Below are positions 17,921 through 25,989 of a DNA stretch of 64,000 nt, piece after piece (position 1 is the stretch's first letter; the number at the start of each line of letters is the position of its first letter). Made by a program: the position numbers and the translations under genes. Source of the DNA: Cohnella silvisoli. GTDB lineage: Bacteria > Bacillota > Bacilli > Paenibacillales > Paenibacillaceae. The notes under the pieces are model-generated. The model saw only the letters and a program-made list of their open reading frames with translations. It was not told where the DNA came from and made no database searches. The stretch lies in contig NZ_JAIOAP010000003.1 in assembly GCF_021190915.1 (NCBI RefSeq), forward strand, positions 463,374 to 527,373. Direction: 5' to 3'.

Positions 17921-18400
17921 TTAATCTTGTATGCAACCCCAGTTAATTTTGGATGTTCTCTCGTCTTTAGTCGAATATTTCTTATCGAGAGTGGATTCTA
18001 TTTTATCCATATAAGAATTGGCTTTGGAAACTTGCTCATCATGCTTGTTTTTATCAATTTCTTGATTTACCCATACTAAAATATTTGTCATTTCAGTTGC
18101 CTTATAGGCACTTGTGGTTATCCATTTACTTTTCTCAAAAGAACCCGATATCTTCCCAACAATGGTATGCCCATCTGATTCGGGATTAGCTATCTGCCAA
18201 CCATTGTCAGACCAGATGTCTTTAATTTCTTCAAATGGAATCTCGTGCTGATATTTTACCTCTACGATTGCCCCATTATATGGGCATCCTTCACTGACTA
18301 AAACACCCTTAGAGTTAGCGGCTCCACCTTCGTTGCTATTAGCGGCACAAGCCGTGAACAGCGACAGCAAGGTTATTGCAAAGATCAAACTTTTTTTCAT
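17921..18400 (-). CDS. Hypothetical lipoprotein
   Basis: 159 aa. AGGAGG 6 nt before the ATG. Signal peptide MKKSLIFAITLLSLFTACA with a lipobox-type cysteine at residue 18, followed by a Ser/Asn/Gly-rich linker. The mature part contains two further cysteines (SEGCPYNGAIVEV near residue 39 and WGCIQD at the C-terminus) that could form a disulfide. No family recognised. Probably anchored on the outer face of the membrane. Confidence 0.65.
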   Translation of the reverse strand: MKKSLIFAITLLSLFTACAANSNEGGAANSKGVLVSEGCPYNGAIVEVKYQHEIPFEEIKDIWSDNGWQIANPESDGHTIVGKISGSFEKSKWITTSAYKATEMTNILVWVNQEIDKNKHDEQVSKANSYMDKIESTLDKKYSTKDERTSKINWGCIQD

Positions 18401-18505
18401 AAACTACCTCCTTACTAATCTCCATAACAAACAGACGAACGAGCAAGCACGGTTGTTGCGTTATCCTGCCCGTAATGCCCCTCTCGAATCTTTATCCCGT
18501 GGCAA

Positions 18506-18609
18506 TCGGAGAATCTTCTTGTCATCGCCAAATGACAAGAACATTGTCCGATAAATAAAAAAGCCCGCGGTTTACACGGACTTCATTAGGATAATGTTAT
18601 TGTCTTCCA
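18506..18609. repeat. R1 repeat copy
   Basis: Imperfect arms (CGGAGAATCTTCTTGTCAT and ATGACAAGAACATTGTCCG) around CGCCAA, then an A-run, a CCGCG hairpin and a further GGATAATGTTATTGTC box. The order of parts is the same as in the copy at 5953. It fills much of the gap between the lipoprotein and WYL genes; no other gene is seen there. Confidence 0.6.
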
Positions 18610-18743
18610 ACAGCATTGTATTTGGTGTCAAACACTATATAACTATATTTTTCGGTTATAAAATAATAAGATTTCCCGATCTCGATAAAATAAGGATTCT
18701 AGTTAACCTGGAATCCTTATGCCAGTTATACATCCGTATCTAC

Positions 18744-19373
18744 TCAGAGCAAATATGTCTGTCCGCTGCATCGAATCGATTCGATCCGGTCGAGTCGGAA
18801 ATGCTCCACCTCGCCCGATTGCTCGCACCAGGCGATCACAGCCACATGCTCCTGAGTAGCTTGGGAATACGTCCGGTACGGGTGAATGTCAACTTCATGC
18901 TCACCAATGTTGTCGGCGTAGACGATGTGCAGCTTGTTGCCGCGTTCAATCGCTTGATCGATGTCATGCTTATGCTGCGCCGTCCTAGTATCCACGATAA
19001 ATGCAGGCAACTCGCTATCCTCCGGCTGGTACGGTACGAAACGTTTGAGCGTCTGTATAACCCGGTCCAATCCTTCCACATACCCTATCGATTTGACCGC
19101 TTCCTCATATTTGTAGATTAGAAAATTTACGATACGAATATCCGTCTCCGTAAGAAACACGGAGGGCAAAATATAGGCCGCATCATTGTACTCGTAGCCG
19201 CGGCGCCTGGCATTGTAGCTCATCGGCGCGCGCAGCGATTCCTGCATATATTCGATGTCCCTATCTGCCTGCCGCGCCGAAATTTCGAAATGTTCCGCCA
19301 ATGCTTTCGCATTCGGGAAGTGCCGCGAGCGAATTTGCTCATCGAACCACAATATGCGGTGCATATTGCTCAC
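18744..19373 (-). CDS. WYL-domain transcriptional regulator (YafY/DeoR type)
   Basis: 209 aa from a GTG at 19373, with AAAGGAGG 10 nt upstream; the longer frame would run into the previous gene. N-terminal helix-turn-helix (MHRILWFDEQIRSRHFPNAK, AEHFEISARQADRDIEYM, then a wing) at residues 4-70. WYL-type ligand or nucleic-acid-binding domain at about 125-205 (LHIVYADNIGEHEVDIHPYR, FRLDRIESI). It starts 57 nt after the stop of a leaderless solute-binding protein on the same strand, so the pair is probably one transcript. The partner protein may feed it a signal. Confidence 0.8.
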   Translation of the reverse strand: MSNMHRILWFDEQIRSRHFPNAKALAEHFEISARQADRDIEYMQESLRAPMSYNARRRGYEYNDAAYILPSVFLTETDIRIVNFLIYKYEEAVKSIGYVEGLDRVIQTLKRFVPYQPEDSELPAFIVDTRTAQHKHDIDQAIERGNKLHIVYADNIGEHEVDIHPYRTYSQATQEHVAVIAWCEQSGEVEHFRLDRIESIRCSGQTYLL

Positions 19374-19430
19374 AGACGCATGCCCTCCTTTCCGAGATAC
19401 CCCGAGCTTCTTCCTCGAACATAAACGCAA

Positions 19431-20606
19431 TTACCACCACTCGAACGTGACCGGATCGAAAGCGGGCAGCGTCGGAGTCCTGTGCACAGCGGCTTTCAGA
19501 ACCTGTTCGACATTTTCGGCATGCACCATCGTTCGGAATGTGTCGTGAAAATGGAACGCCGGAATCATATTCGGCCACTGATACGCGCTCAGTCGAGCAG
19601 ACTGCAGCTCAAGCAGGAACGGAGCATACAAAGCGTCCGTCGCCTGCCCGCTTTGCTCCGCCGCCGTCTGCGAGACGGTCAACTTGAGCACCGACCACAA
19701 CTTGCCAATTTCTCCACTAGGTGCAGTCAGTTTACGCAGGAAAGCCCAAGCCAGCTCCCGTTCCGGGCATGACGGTGAAATGCCGTAGCCGTACACTTCG
19801 AATAAATTCGACTTTCCCGGATTGCGCGGAAACCCGGCAACGCCGAATTTCGCCCGCTGCTCTGCCTTCATCGGCCGGATGGTCCAGTTCGCACTGATAT
19901 ACATCGACATTTTACCGTGAATAAAGCAGTCGATCCATGAATCGCGGCCGACTTCCATGCGGGGGGACAGCCCCTCGTCAATCAACCGTAAATAACGGCA
20001 AACCCCTTCAATCGTAGCTTCGCTGTTCAAGTAGCCGTCCAACTGCGTCCCGTCTTCCGACAAAAAAGCTCCGCCGCAGTCCCAGACAACCGGTTCGACG
20101 TAAATCATGTAACCGAAGCTGGCAAAAACGCCATGGCGCCTGATGTCCCCCCGCTCATCCCGAAGCGTCAATCGCTTCGCCGTTTCTACGAACTCCTCCC
20201 ACGTCCAGTTTTCCCGAGGATACGGAAGCCCCGCCTGGTCGAAATGGTCCCGATTGTAATAGACGCCGAGCGTATCGGCCATAACCGGAATCGCTCCGAT
20301 CCGTCTATCCGATTGCACCGCCTCATAAACGCTTGGATAGTAGTCGCCCATGTCAATGCCGTCGCGCGCGATCAAATCGGACAAATCCGTCAATAGTCCG
20401 CCTTCCAGACATTGCCCCATGTTCGCCCCTTCCCACTCGACAATGTCCGGTCCGTTTCCTTCAGCCAACTGCCGCCGCATCGTCTTTCTGTCCGGCACAA
20501 GCTCCAATACGGTAGTGACGTCTGGATATTCCTTTCGAAACTGCCGCATCGCTTCCTGAATGACAGCCATCCGCTCCTCGTCATGCGTCGCAATTCTAAG
20601 CTTCAT
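19431..20606 (-). CDS. Leaderless (cytoplasmic) solute-binding protein
   Basis: 391 aa, SBP_bac_1 fold: IATHDEERMAVIQEAMRQF at the start, GPDIVEWEGANMGQCLEGG near residue 55, GVYYNRDHFDQAGLPYP near 115, NWTWEEFVETAKRLT near 135, WIDCFIHGKMSMYISANWTI near 225. It begins directly with the mature-type MKLRIATHDEERM and has no signal peptide or lipobox, and AAGGAG 10 nt upstream supports this start. It therefore stays in the cytoplasm and cannot serve an importer in the usual way. It is followed by a WYL regulator. Known relatives fuse an SBP domain to a GntR-type HTH; this may be the split version, acting as an intracellular ligand sensor. That role is inference. Confidence 0.75.
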   Translation of the reverse strand: MKLRIATHDEERMAVIQEAMRQFRKEYPDVTTVLELVPDRKTMRRQLAEGNGPDIVEWEGANMGQCLEGGLLTDLSDLIARDGIDMGDYYPSVYEAVQSDRRIGAIPVMADTLGVYYNRDHFDQAGLPYPRENWTWEEFVETAKRLTLRDERGDIRRHGVFASFGYMIYVEPVVWDCGGAFLSEDGTQLDGYLNSEATIEGVCRYLRLIDEGLSPRMEVGRDSWIDCFIHGKMSMYISANWTIRPMKAEQRAKFGVAGFPRNPGKSNLFEVYGYGISPSCPERELAWAFLRKLTAPSGEIGKLWSVLKLTVSQTAAEQSGQATDALYAPFLLELQSARLSAYQWPNMIPAFHFHDTFRTMVHAENVEQVLKAAVHRTPTLPAFDPVTFEWW

Positions 20607-20663
20607 TTCATTCCGACTCCTTTATATGAATTTACTTACAGCCTCAATATATCGGATGCGCTC

Positions 20664-20678
20664 GGACATATCGTGTCC
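20664..20678. promoter_or_regulatory. Candidate operator upstream of the SBP-WYL operon
   Basis: GGACATATCGTGTCC: perfect 5-bp half-sites GGACA/TGTCC with a 5-nt spacer, 58 nt upstream of the SBP start codon. Possible WYL-regulator site; position is the only support. Confidence 0.35.
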
Positions 20679-20800
20679 TACACAGACTAACCTGTTGAGA
20701 ACTGAATGATCCGCCAAGGCAGACTCTTCTTTTGCTTCAGTTATCTCAACCCAATTTTGTTAAACCGGTTGTCTAGCCTTTCTTTCATGACGTTTTGTTC

Positions 20801-20989
20801 TCATCCAGTTATTGCGTCTACCTTGGTTTGTGGTGCGTGAGAGCACCGTTTGCACACTTTCACTACTGTACCGTCGGACTTTGACCGGGAATATAGTAAT
20901 TTAATCCGTGTTGTACTACAAACCTGGCATGTACCACGTCCGCGTGAAGGAATGCTCCAAAGGGCGCGGCCTCTTTTCGTCTTCGCCAT
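20801..20989 (-). CDS. Small zinc-ribbon protein
   Basis: 62 aa. The start MAKTKRGRALWSIP at 20989 has AAAGGGGG upstream and is preferred to a Met nine codons earlier. CQVC near residue 22 and CKRC near residue 47 form a CxxC...CxxC zinc-ribbon. The basic N-terminus suggests nucleic-acid or ribosome contact. Function unknown. Confidence 0.6.
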   Translation of the reverse strand: MAKTKRGRALWSIPSRGRGTCQVCSTTRIKLLYSRSKSDGTVVKVCKRCSHAPQTKVDAITG

Positions 20990-21101
20990 TGATATAATCC
21001 CCCTTTGTTGACTCAACTTGAATCTGCAATTTCTCCTTCAGTATAAAACAATTGGTAGGACATAAAATGTCATACCAGTAGAAAATTGCACTTATAACTA
21101 A

Positions 21102-21123
21102 GCAATCCTGCCGTTAGCTTAAT
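21102..21123. repeat. R2 box
   Basis: AGCAATCCTGCCGTTAGCTTAA, an R2 copy directly adjacent to an R1 repeat. Confidence 0.5.
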
Positions 21124-21152
21124 AATCTCCCTCCTCTTCTAGAATTGGGAAT

Positions 21153-21281
21153 GGGACAATGTTCTTGACTCAAAATGGGCATGGGATCAAGTTCATGACA
21201 TCGAGCAATGACAAGAACTTGATCCCATAAATGAAAAAAGCCGCGATTTACGCGACTTTTAATGGGACGATGTTCTTGACT
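21153..21281. repeat. R1 repeat copy
   Basis: GGGACAATGTTCTTGAC, then the palindrome GGGATCAAGTTCATGACAT / ATGACAAGAACTTGATCCC, an A-run, a GCCGCG/CGCG hairpin and a terminal GGGACGATGTTCTTGAC. Nearly the same as the copy at 5953 in sequence and order. No gene is seen in 20990-21404. Confidence 0.7.
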
Positions 21282-21404
21282 CCGGACATGTATTTGGTTT
21301 CATACACTATAACCCCTATTTTTCGGATATTTCGTTGGAATAGGCACGGAATTAGAACGAGCCGGGTTGGCGATGTTAAGGTCTATTGAAGTTGTGAAGT
21401 TCTT

Positions 21405-22160
21405 CTACGTAATTGGATATGTCTCCAATAACTTAAGAATCGTTTCATTAACTAATGTCGGGTTTTCCCTTAACATATGCGGTCTATGGCTCCCGCCTGG
21501 AACAACGAGATAGCTCGATCTTGTAACAAATGAGCTCAAGTGTTTGATTTTTTTCTCGCCGACAAATGGGTCATGTTCTCCAGTAATAAATAGCGCCGGA
21601 CACTTAATACTGCCGAGTTGTTCCTCTGAAAGTTGTGGATATAGACGCCAATCTTGTGCGGCTTGTCTCATATGTTCTTGCCAATTGCCTCGATGTGCTT
21701 CCATATGTCTTTCCGTCATCTGATTAATCGTATCCTGCTCTTCATTTTCAATAAGCCATTCCGGCTCAAATTTTTCAACACCGGTTGGATCACAAAAACC
21801 GCTAGTTCCAATAGTCGTAAGAGTAGCTACTCTGTCGGAATGATTAACGGCAAGATAAAGTCCAACATTCGCTCCCAAGCTGTAACCGATCAGATGAGCG
21901 GTTGAGATATCCATTTGATTCATAAATTCGATTACATCATTGGCAATTTGAGGTGTAGACCATTCCAGGCTTCCACATCTTGTTCTGCCGTGCCCTCTGA
22001 AGTCGGGAAAATAACAAGTATATTTCTTTTGGAAATCCAGCATTTGACTCGCGAAAGCCAAGATGCCCCTGGAATAGCCGCTGTGCAAAAAAAGCACAGT
22101 TTCCCCTGCGCCCATTTTTTCGTAGAACATCTGCAATCCTTTAACTTGTAAGTATGACAT
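21405..22160 (-). CDS. Alpha/beta hydrolase, intact catalytic triad (copy 1)
   Basis: 251 aa. The second of two adjacent ATGs is used because GGAG then has acceptable spacing. Classic fold: VLFLHSGYSRG oxyanion segment near residue 23, FPDFRGHGRTR near 51, nucleophile elbow GYSLG with Ser94, acid Asp197 in TGEHDPF, and His225 in GGSHRPHM. Proline-iminopeptidase, haloperoxidase and esterase relatives look like this; the substrate is unknown. It is the last gene of the operon MarR, PNPOx, hydrolase, hydrolase and lies 15 nt after its degenerate tandem paralogue. Confidence 0.85.
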   Translation of the reverse strand: MSYLQVKGLQMFYEKMGAGETVLFLHSGYSRGILAFASQMLDFQKKYTCYFPDFRGHGRTRCGSLEWSTPQIANDVIEFMNQMDISTAHLIGYSLGANVGLYLAVNHSDRVATLTTIGTSGFCDPTGVEKFEPEWLIENEEQDTINQMTERHMEAHRGNWQEHMRQAAQDWRLYPQLSEEQLGSIKCPALFITGEHDPFVGEKKIKHLSSFVTRSSYLVVPGGSHRPHMLRENPTLVNETILKLLETYPIT

Positions 22161-22175
22161 CATTCTCCATTCCCT

Positions 22176-22925
22176 TCATGAGTATTGGGCAATGAAATCT
22201 AAAATTGTATCGTTGACAAACACCGGATTTTCGCCGCTCATGTGAGGTCTATGGCTGCAACCTGAAACGATCGAATAACGAGAGTTACTGATCAGAGCAG
22301 TCACTCGCTCTAGATCTTCCTTTGGCGCGAGCTCATCATATTGTCCGGCAATTAAGAGTGTGGGACAGGTGATGCTTCTTAGTTCGTCATCATTCAGCTG
22401 CGGATATGTACGCCAATCTTTAATCTTTGCCCTTAAAAATTCCTGCCAATTCCCTTGATGTGCATCCATATGTCTTTCTTTCATGGAATGAATAAAATCA
22501 TTACGACCGTTTTGTATGAGCCATTCCGGTTCGAACTCTTCTGATCCTTTTGCGGCGACAAACCCGCATTGTCCAATTGATGTCAATGATACGAGTCTGT
22601 GAGGATGACTGACAGCCAAATGAAGCGCAACCCCTCCTCCCATACCATATCCAATAACATGTGCCTTATTAATATGTAATCGATCCATAAATTCAGCAAT
22701 ATCTTCAACATGCAGCGGAGTACTCCATTCAAGGCTGTCGCACCTGGTTCGGCCATGACCCCTAAAGTCCGGAAAATAACAGGTGTACTTCCTTTGAAAG
22801 TCGAGCATTTGACTGGCAAAAGCCAGTATCCCTCGAGAAAAGCCGCTATGCAAAAATAACACCGGATCGCCGACGCCCATTTGCTCGTAATATATCTCCA
22901 AGTTACTACATTGTAGATATGGCAT
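22176..22925 (-). CDS. Alpha/beta hydrolase paralogue lacking the nucleophile serine (copy 2)
   Basis: 249 aa, colinear with the downstream copy without gaps through residue 229. The oxyanion strand (VLFLHSGFSRG), the FPDFRGHGRTR block, Asp197 (GQYDEL) and His225 (GCSHRPHM) are kept, but the elbow reads GYGMG: residue 94 is Gly (codon GGT at 22644-22646) where copy 1 has Ser. The enzyme should not form an acyl intermediate. Options are a pseudoenzyme partner of copy 1, a ligand-binding protein, or a recent loss. The frame overlaps the end of the PNPOx gene by about 20 nt, so it is still translationally embedded in the operon. Confidence 0.85.
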   Translation of the reverse strand: MPYLQCSNLEIYYEQMGVGDPVLFLHSGFSRGILAFASQMLDFQRKYTCYFPDFRGHGRTRCDSLEWSTPLHVEDIAEFMDRLHINKAHVIGYGMGGGVALHLAVSHPHRLVSLTSIGQCGFVAAKGSEEFEPEWLIQNGRNDFIHSMKERHMDAHQGNWQEFLRAKIKDWRTYPQLNDDELRSITCPTLLIAGQYDELAPKEDLERVTALISNSRYSIVSGCSHRPHMSGENPVFVNDTILDFIAQYS

Positions 22926-23349
22926 CACTACTCAACTCCTCAATTTTGAAGATGTGCTTTTCCAAATTGAAGTAATAGTTGCCTATCTTTGAAGTAAACT
23001 CGAATACACAATAGTCCGGATCATTAACACCAAGAGGATAATACTTCTCATCACGTTCAGACCAAAGCATTTCTTTGCTTTCCCGATCAAGACAAACCTT
23101 CATTTCGCCAATAAGCATTAGTCCATTATTTCTTCCAACACAATAAAGGCTGGCCTTCGGGTTTTTCATAAATTGCTGAGTACGTAACGAAGAAGTGTTG
23201 GTCGAAAACCAAAACTTGTTTAATCCTTCATGCTCCCTTTTAAACATCTGTTTTGAATTAGGATAGCCGTTATCATCGACAGAACTAACCACAATCGTGC
23301 GTACATCTTCTACTAAAGAAATAATATGAGATCGCGTAATAAGATTCAT
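22906..23349 (-). CDS. Pyridoxamine 5'-phosphate oxidase-like flavin-binding protein (general stress protein 26 type)
   Basis: 147 aa from the ATG at 23349, with AAGGAG upstream; a GTG four codons earlier overlaps the MarR stop. Split-barrel signature: VEDVRTIVVSSVDDNGYPNS near the start, KFWFSTNTSSLRTQQF with the FMN-contact region, KASLYCVGR, and LIGEMKVCLD. It lacks the PLP-pathway C-terminal motif, so it is a PNPOx-like stress or flavin reductase protein. Second gene in the MarR operon. Confidence 0.75.
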   Translation of the reverse strand: MNLITRSHIISLVEDVRTIVVSSVDDNGYPNSKQMFKREHEGLNKFWFSTNTSSLRTQQFMKNPKASLYCVGRNNGLMLIGEMKVCLDRESKEMLWSERDEKYYPLGVNDPDYCVFEFTSKIGNYYFNLEKHIFKIEELSSDAISTM

Positions 23350-23357
23350 ACTTTCAC

Positions 23358-23798
23358 TCACTCCTTATATTGCTTTAGATTATTGAGCACTTTTGCGAGC
23401 ATATTGTCGAACCGGGTTATTTCCTCGTCCGAAAATCCCTCGTAGAAAAGTTCGTTCATCTGAATGGTTACCGCATCATAGCTATTTTTAAGAGACTTGG
23501 CCTTTTCTGTCAGCGTGATCCGTATTTGTCTTCGGTCTTTCGAGTCAGGATTCCGTTGAATGTGACCTTGATCGGCCATTCGATCAAGCATGCTGGTAAG
23601 GGTAGTTTTGGCAAGCGATGTTTTTTCGCCAAGCTCACTAATTGATAAGTTTTCCTTCTGCCAAAGCACGAACAATATTCTGCCCTGAGGACCATTGAAT
23701 TCCTCGATGTCATTATCTTTTAATAACTTCTCAAAAATTCTGCTGGATAATTGCTTGATTTGGGAGATATAAAAACCGCCATGTGTTTCTATTTTCAT
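23358..23798 (-). CDS. MarR-family transcriptional regulator
   Basis: 146 aa from the ATG at 23798. Winged helix: LSISELGEKTSLAKTTLTSM for helices 3-4, the wing DSKDRRQIRITLTEKAK near residue 90. It heads the operon with the PNPOx-like protein and two alpha/beta hydrolases, and a palindrome in its promoter (23829-23844) suggests autoregulation. MarR proteins often respond to phenolic or oxidative signals, which fits the flavin protein. Confidence 0.85.
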   Translation of the reverse strand: MKIETHGGFYISQIKQLSSRIFEKLLKDNDIEEFNGPQGRILFVLWQKENLSISELGEKTSLAKTTLTSMLDRMADQGHIQRNPDSKDRRQIRITLTEKAKSLKNSYDAVTIQMNELFYEGFSDEEITRFDNMLAKVLNNLKQYKE

Positions 23799-23828
23799 TT
23801 GCACCACCCCATTAATATTATATAGAAT

Positions 23829-23844
23829 AGTACTATATAGAACT
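23829..23844. promoter_or_regulatory. Candidate MarR operator
   Basis: AGTACTATATAGAACT is an imperfect palindrome (AGTnC-TATATA-GnACT) 31 nt upstream of the MarR start codon, within an AT-rich likely promoter. Confidence 0.5.
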
Positions 23845-24037
23845 ATACGTCAAGTGGGATTGGTTAAAGTTAAACATGAGTCGGCGGTCGTACAAAATCG
23901 GCGTCTTTTCTAAATTTTTGATGACCGAATCAGGGAATTTCGTTCGGCGTTTAATTTAAGTAACCTTAATCATTGACCTCAAACAAAACGATCGCCATGT
24001 GGAGCAAGCAAACGAAGAAAAACGGAGGTTGGAAGAA

Positions 24038-25054
24038 ATGAATATTAAATTCGAAACGCTGATCTATGCCATATGCCAACGGTTCAAGAAGGAAATCATC
24101 TCTGCAGACTTCCAAACCACGCCATTACAGGGCGGAACTGTGGGAAATGTGTATGAGGTAACGGGGATCGCCGAAACCGCGGATGGCGAAAAATTTCCGT
24201 ACCGTATTGTGCTGAAGATCCAGAAGAAATGGGAGCGTTACGGCGATCCGGGTTCATGGCGCCGGGAATATGATCTCTATACGTCTGACTTTGGAGCGAC
24301 GTTCTCGGATACCTTCCGCTGGCCGACATGTTATCATGCCGAGATCAATGCCGAAGAAAATGAATTCCAGCTGTGGCTGGAATATATCGATGGCGTAACC
24401 GGTTTAGACTTGACCGGTGACATGTATAACCAGGCTGCGCTGGAATTAGGACGCTTTCAAGGCAAGCTGTATGCGGAGCAGCCCGCTGTACTGCAGAGCC
24501 TGACTAACCTGAGCCATGCGGATCTCATGAAGAATACATATCTGCATTACCGGTCATGGCCGGTCGTCTACGATTATATACGCTCGGAAGACTGCGAATT
24601 GCCGCAGCACGTGCGGCATATGCTCATCGACATCGATGAGCACTCAGACGAGATACTCGCCCGCATCGAAAAATTGCCCCTCGTGCTATGCCACCGGGAC
24701 TTCTGGGTGACCAACCTGATCTATGCCGACGGGAAAATCGCGCTCATCGACTGGGACACATCCGGATGGGGTTACTTGGGAGAGGATCTCGCAAGCCTGA
24801 TTGCGGATGAAGCGGATATCGATCACATGGTCGAATACTACCAGCGATGCGTCCCCGCGTATTACAAAGGCTTTTCTGAATATGCGGATGTATCCCCTAT
24901 CGCTGATCATTGCGTCTACGAGATGATCCTTCTCGTATTCGGGTACAGGCTTGTGGAGTGGTATCTCCACACAGAGGACAATGACGAGAAGACGAAGCAT
25001 GTCCATACGCTCCAAAAAATCTATGAAATGAAGACCAGCCTTGCACAGGGTTGA
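24038..25054 (+). CDS. Aminoglycoside phosphotransferase (APH)-family kinase-like protein
   Basis: 338 aa. The ATG at 24038 has GGAGG 9 nt upstream; a GTG thirteen codons earlier has no site. Kinase-fold blocks: PLQGGTVGNVYEV (nucleotide loop), YRIVLKIQKKW with the conserved Lys, catalytic loop LCHRDFWVTNLIY near residue 217, and metal-binding LIDWDTSGWGYLGEDLASL near 235. Such genes cover antibiotic kinases, homoserine/choline kinases and spore-coat kinases; nothing here fixes the substrate. Single-gene unit closed by the hairpin at 25063. Confidence 0.8.
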   Translation: MNIKFETLIYAICQRFKKEIISADFQTTPLQGGTVGNVYEVTGIAETADGEKFPYRIVLKIQKKWERYGDPGSWRREYDLYTSDFGATFSDTFRWPTCYHAEINAEENEFQLWLEYIDGVTGLDLTGDMYNQAALELGRFQGKLYAEQPAVLQSLTNLSHADLMKNTYLHYRSWPVVYDYIRSEDCELPQHVRHMLIDIDEHSDEILARIEKLPLVLCHRDFWVTNLIYADGKIALIDWDTSGWGYLGEDLASLIADEADIDHMVEYYQRCVPAYYKGFSEYADVSPIADHCVYEMILLVFGYRLVEWYLHTEDNDEKTKHVHTLQKIYEMKTSLAQG

Positions 25055-25062
25055 CTTTAAAA

Positions 25063-25105
25063 GGAACTCCGAAAACCCTTGAATGTAGTGGGCTTTCGGA
25101 GTTTC
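25063..25105 (+). terminator. Intrinsic terminator after the APH-family gene
   Basis: AACTCCGAAAACCC pairs with GGGCTTTCGGAGTT, followed by TCTTTC. Confidence 0.7.
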
Positions 25106-25128
25106 TTTCATGAGCCGGCCAATAGTAT

Positions 25129-25611
25129 TCAATTCATATACTTTTCGAATTCGCGTTTCAACCAGTGCTGATTTTGCACTGAAATGTATTGTTCCATCAG
25201 AATAAGTAAATCAACCAATTCTGGCTTGGTAAGCTTCATGTAGTGCTGTCTTACTCGATCAACGTCACGATCACGTTTTATATGCTTGAATGCATCCAGA
25301 TCGTCGTCTAAGGGCTGGTGTGACCTTTTGCGAGGCTCTTACTACTTCGTAGTACTGTGTTGAAGAAAATGCTTGTGAAGCTCTTGGTTTTTGCGAATGG
25401 TGTTTGGGTGTATGCCTATTCCATCCGGATCAATTTCTTTCGATTTATCAGAAATTGTTCTGTAAGATACAAATTTACCTTCTTTAATTAGCGCTTCGAT
25501 CTACTTTATACCAAGTTCGATCGAACGGTTTTTCTTCTTGTCGTACGATTCTTGTAGCCATCCCAGTTCATTTGTTTGAGGAGATACGGATTTCCGGCGC
25601 AGAAGTCTCAT
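25129..25611 (-). pseudogene. Tn554 TnpC-like (DUF6262-type) gene inactivated by nonsense codons
   Basis: One reading frame runs for 160 codons and is interrupted only by stop codons: a TAG at 25501-25503 and TAG-TAA near 25339-25344. The start ATG overlaps the preceding frame's TGA (ATGA at 25608-25611), as in a coupled operon. Readable parts: KKKNRSIELGIK, IEALIKEGKFVSYRTI followed by SDKSKEIDPDGIGIHPNTIRKNQELHK, then a C-terminal helical segment ending LKREFEKYMN. The middle block resembles the DNA-binding small proteins of Tn554-type transposons. Kept frame with stops only suggests recent inactivation. Confidence 0.45.
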
Positions 25612-25845
25612 CCTTTTGAGATTTTTCGATCAATTGGATCTCCTTGAGCTCGTTTCTCGCCCTGTTTTTTTGCAATCTTCATCTTCTTCGCTTCAAGGAG
25701 TAACCCTAACTGCTCAAATTGCTTTTCACTTTCATCCGCCCAATTATAAAAAGCAGTTATTTCTTCCTTAAATTCCGGCCGAGGTACTTTCGCTCCACAC
25801 CCGACACAAGCCATTTTAGTCGGGCATACCGAGTCAATGGTACCA
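25608..25845 (-). pseudogene. C-terminal fragment of a Tn554-type site-specific integrase
   Basis: The frame reads IDSVCPTKMACVGCGAKVP then a helical tail (EEITAFYNWADESEKQFEQLG, an amphipathic KKMKIAKKQGE stretch). The CPTKMACVGCGA segment matches the Cys-rich tail of Tn554-like tyrosine recombinases. The catalytic domain is absent: upstream sequence switches at about 25840 to a DHFR-family gene start. It is coupled to the TnpC-like frame. Confidence 0.45.
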
Positions 25846-25969
25846 TACCATCGGACTGGTCCATCAGGTCCACCGTATACTGGTAGAGCTCCTCATTAGA
25901 TTCAATCATCTGCGTATGGTCACAGCAACCGTCCAGTGTCACATTCATCATCAGGATTACACGTCCCAT
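25842..25969 (-). pseudogene. 5' fragment of a DHFR/RibD-C-family gene
   Basis: MGRVILMMNVTLDGCCDHTQ is the standard start of DHFR-family (YyaP-like) reductases, followed by ELYQYTVDLMDQSDGM. After about 43 codons the homology stops and integrase-type sequence begins in another frame. The 3' part of the gene is not found in the window. AGGAGG lies upstream of the ATG, so a short peptide could still be made. Confidence 0.6.
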
Positions 25970-25989
25970 ATGCAGCCTCCTTTTTGTCT

